Source: Fidelibacterota bacterium UBA6531 (lineage in GTDB: Bacteria; Fidelibacterota; Marinisomatia; Marinisomatales; TCS55). From it: a stretch of 64,000 nucleotides of DNA. Positions 62,281-64,000 of the stretch are shown here, piece by piece. The stretch spans positions 1 through 64,000 of the forward strand of contig DJKX01000032.1 in NCBI GenBank assembly GCA_002436185.1. The letters run 5' to 3'. A model generated the notes under the pieces. It saw only the letters and a list, made by a program, of their open reading frames with translations, searched no databases and was not told the DNA's origin. Positions within the stretch are counted from its first letter, which is position 1. Each line of letters starts with the position of its first letter. Both the position numbers and the translations under genes were made by a program.

Positions 62281-64000
62281 ATGACTAACCACAAACCTCT
62301 TCCAGAAATAACGATTAAAGCACTTTTATTAGGTGTCGTCCTTTCCATGATACTCGCCGGAGCCAACGCATATTTGGGTTTATTCGCCGGTATGACTGTG
62401 TCCGCCTCCATCCCTGCTGCAGTCATATCCATGGGGATTCTTTCCTTATTTAAAAAATCAAATATTTTAGAAAACAATATTGTTCAAACAGCCGCTTCTG
62501 CCGGCGAATCGCTTGCAGCAGGTGTGATTTTTACTATTCCAGCACTTGTATTACTGGGGTATTGGGAAACATTCAATTATATGGAAGTTGCAAAAATTGC
62601 CGCAATAGGCGGCGTGATTGGTGTCTTATTTACCATTCCATTACGAAGAGCATTAATTGTGGTCGCAAAACTCAAATATCCGGAAGGTATTGCAACAGCG
62701 GAAGTTCTTCGAGCCGGAGAAGATGCTCGGCAAGGCAATGAAACAGATGCAGCCGGTGGATTAAAAACAATCGGTATTGCCGGTTTGATCGGTGGAGGAA
62801 TGAAAGTGTGTCAGCAGGGATTTGCCATGTGGCATGCAGAAGTTGCCGGTGCGGCAGCCTTTGGACGATCTATTTTCGGAATTGGGACAGATCTCTCCCC
62901 CGCTCTTATTTCTGTAGGATATATCGTCGGCAGGAATATTGGTATTCTGGTTGTGGCAGGTGGATTGATTTCATGGGCTGTGGCGATTCCCATTTATACA
63001 GCAATTAATGGATTTGAAGGCGATGCCATGGATGCTGCATGGAATATTTGGAATGCGAAAATTCGTTATTTGGGTGTAGGCGCTATGGTTGTAGGCGGTG
63101 TCTGGTCATTGATTAAATTATTTAAACCATTGGTCGTTGGTATTAAAGCAAGTCTTGATGCAGTAAAACATCGTCAGTCCGGGGCGGATGTACCAAAGGA
63201 AGAACAGGATATTCCCATCAATTATGTGGGCTATGCTTTGATTGCATTACTCGTACCTGTTTTCTTTTTATATCTGGGAATCATTGAATCAGTCGGGATT
63301 GCAGCTCTTTTGGCAGTTATCATGACGATATTCGGTTTCTTATTCTCTGCCGTGGCAGCGTATATGGCCGGTGTAGTAGGCTCTTCAAATAATCCCATTT
63401 CCGGAGTAACCATTGCTACAATATTATTTTCATCTTTGTTATTGTTAGCCTTATTAGGTACCGGTTCAGAAGTTGGTGCTGCGGGAGCAATTATGGTAGG
63501 TGCGGTTGTCTGCTGTGCTGCTGCCATCGGCGGTGACAATATGCAGGATTTGAAAACAGGACACATTGTGGGTGCAACTCCCTGGAAACAGCAAGTTATG
63601 CAGGTTGTGGGAACTGTCAGCGCGGCTGTGGTGCTGGGACTGGTTTTGGACATACTCCATACTGCCTATACAATCGGTTCTCCGACACTTTCCGCACCCC
63701 AGGCGACACTGATGAAATCAGTGGCCGATGGCGTCTTTACGGGCAACTTACCTTGGGATTTCGTTTATATGGGTGCTCTCATCGCCGTTATAATCATTCT
63801 TATCGATATAAGGCAGGAAAAGCGCGGTTCCGACTTTCGTGTCCCCGTGTTGGCTGTGGCTGTAGGAATATATCTACCCATAACATTAACCGTACCCATT
63901 TTCATCGGCGGTATGATTAATCATCTGGGCAAAATAGCGGGTGCATCAAAAACCGCCGAAAAGAAAGGTCTGCTTTTGGCCTCCGGTCTTATTACCGGTG
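62281..64000 (+). CDS. OPT-family oligopeptide transporter, 3' end outside window
   Basis: The frame opens at the ATG at 62281 (AGGA six bases upstream) and remains open to the window end (573 codons). It encodes a polytopic membrane protein of the OPT family: the N-terminal KALLLGVVLSMILAGANAYLGLFAGMTVSASIPAAV, spread over residues 13-48, NNIVQTAASAGESLAAGVIFT (about 64-84) and KYPEGIATAEVLRAGE (about 131-146) are diagnostic. About twelve hydrophobic segments are visible before the cut; usual length is about 600-700, so the end is missing. OPT proteins import oligopeptides or metal chelates; the substrate is not evident. It is divergent from the riboswitch-controlled receptor. Confidence 0.92.
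   Translation, partial: MTNHKPLPEITIKALLLGVVLSMILAGANAYLGLFAGMTVSASIPAAVISMGILSLFKKSNILENNIVQTAASAGESLAAGVIFTIPALVLLGYWETFNYMEVAKIAAIGGVIGVLFTIPLRRALIVVAKLKYPEGIATAEVLRAGEDARQGNETDAAGGLKTIGIAGLIGGGMKVCQQGFAMWHAEVAGAAAFGRSIFGIGTDLSPALISVGYIVGRNIGILVVAGGLISWAVAIPIYTAINGFEGDAMDAAWNIWNAKIRYLGVGAMVVGGVWSLIKLFKPLVVGIKASLDAVKHRQSGADVPKEEQDIPINYVGYALIALLVPVFFLYLGIIESVGIAALLAVIMTIFGFLFSAVAAYMAGVVGSSNNPISGVTIATILFSSLLLLALLGTGSEVGAAGAIMVGAVVCCAAAIGGDNMQDLKTGHIVGATPWKQQVMQVVGTVSAAVVLGLVLDILHTAYTIGSPTLSAPQATLMKSVADGVFTGNLPWDFVYMGALIAVIIILIDIRQEKRGSDFRVPVLAVAVGIYLPITLTVPIFIGGMINHLGKIAGASKTAEKKGLLLASGLITG

Overview
The window is an A+T-rich, gene-dense stretch from a diderm (outer-membrane-bearing) bacterium. 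Five proteins end in a roughly 90-residue Por-type (type IX) sorting domain with a YPNPFN-like motif. The window also holds C25 (gingipain-like) and M14 peptidases, a TonB-dependent receptor, a secretin-based type IV pilus, a DinG helicase fused to an exonuclease, and a geranylgeranyl-reductase-family enzyme. This mix fits the Fibrobacterota-Chlorobiota-Bacteroidota neighbourhood, and Candidatus Marinimicrobia (SAR406) or a close relative best. The assignment is inferred from gene content; no rRNA or marker tree is available here. No tRNA, rRNA, CRISPR array, insertion sequence or prophage was seen.

Layout. (1) 1-5685: tatC (cut by the window edge) and meaB, a Crp/Fnr regulator, rpsT on the other strand with a strong bidirectional terminator, then guaB translationally coupled to hutH. 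(2) 5878-17650, all minus strand: an unbroken nine-to-ten-gene run. In transcription order it is an outer-membrane protein with calcium-binding-type repeats, alaS, a PPC/DUF296 protein, RidA, a DUF5683 protein, a sodium:neurotransmitter-type symporter, an unknown membrane protein, a 2[4Fe-4S] ferredoxin, a geranylgeranyl-reductase-family flavoprotein and a DnaQ-DinG fusion. Most junctions are 4-8 bp overlaps. (3) 17926-23317: a secreted LVIVD/choice-of-anchor-B protein and, divergently, a four-gene plus-strand set ending in an MXAN_6640-type metalloprotease.

(4) 23319-55906, all minus strand: 25 genes with almost no spacing. Read in transcription order they are a type IV pilus locus (major pilin, pilT, minor pilins, pilM-N-O-P-Q, an Ig-repeat lipoprotein, pilB-C-D), a C25 peptidase-like protein ending in a dockerin, a poly-gamma-glutamate synthesis set (pgsB, pgsC, pgsW) followed by three envelope proteins of unknown function, three large secreted proteins with Por-type tails (repeat protein, M14 carboxypeptidase, C25-like protein) and a glutaredoxin. 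Pilus, polymer and secreted peptidases are therefore physically one block, which is the most interesting part of the window.

(5) 56168-64000: a proton-translocating transhydrogenase operon (pntAA-pntAB-pntB), a secreted MsrA, a TonB-dependent receptor under a clear TPP riboswitch (so probably a thiamin or thiamin-precursor importer), and the start of a divergent OPT-family transporter cut by the window end.

No gene-free stretch exceeds 300 bases. The longest gaps (17651-17925, 55907-56167 and about 220 bases before the OPT gene) hold a short open frame plus terminator, a divergent promoter region, and the riboswitch respectively.
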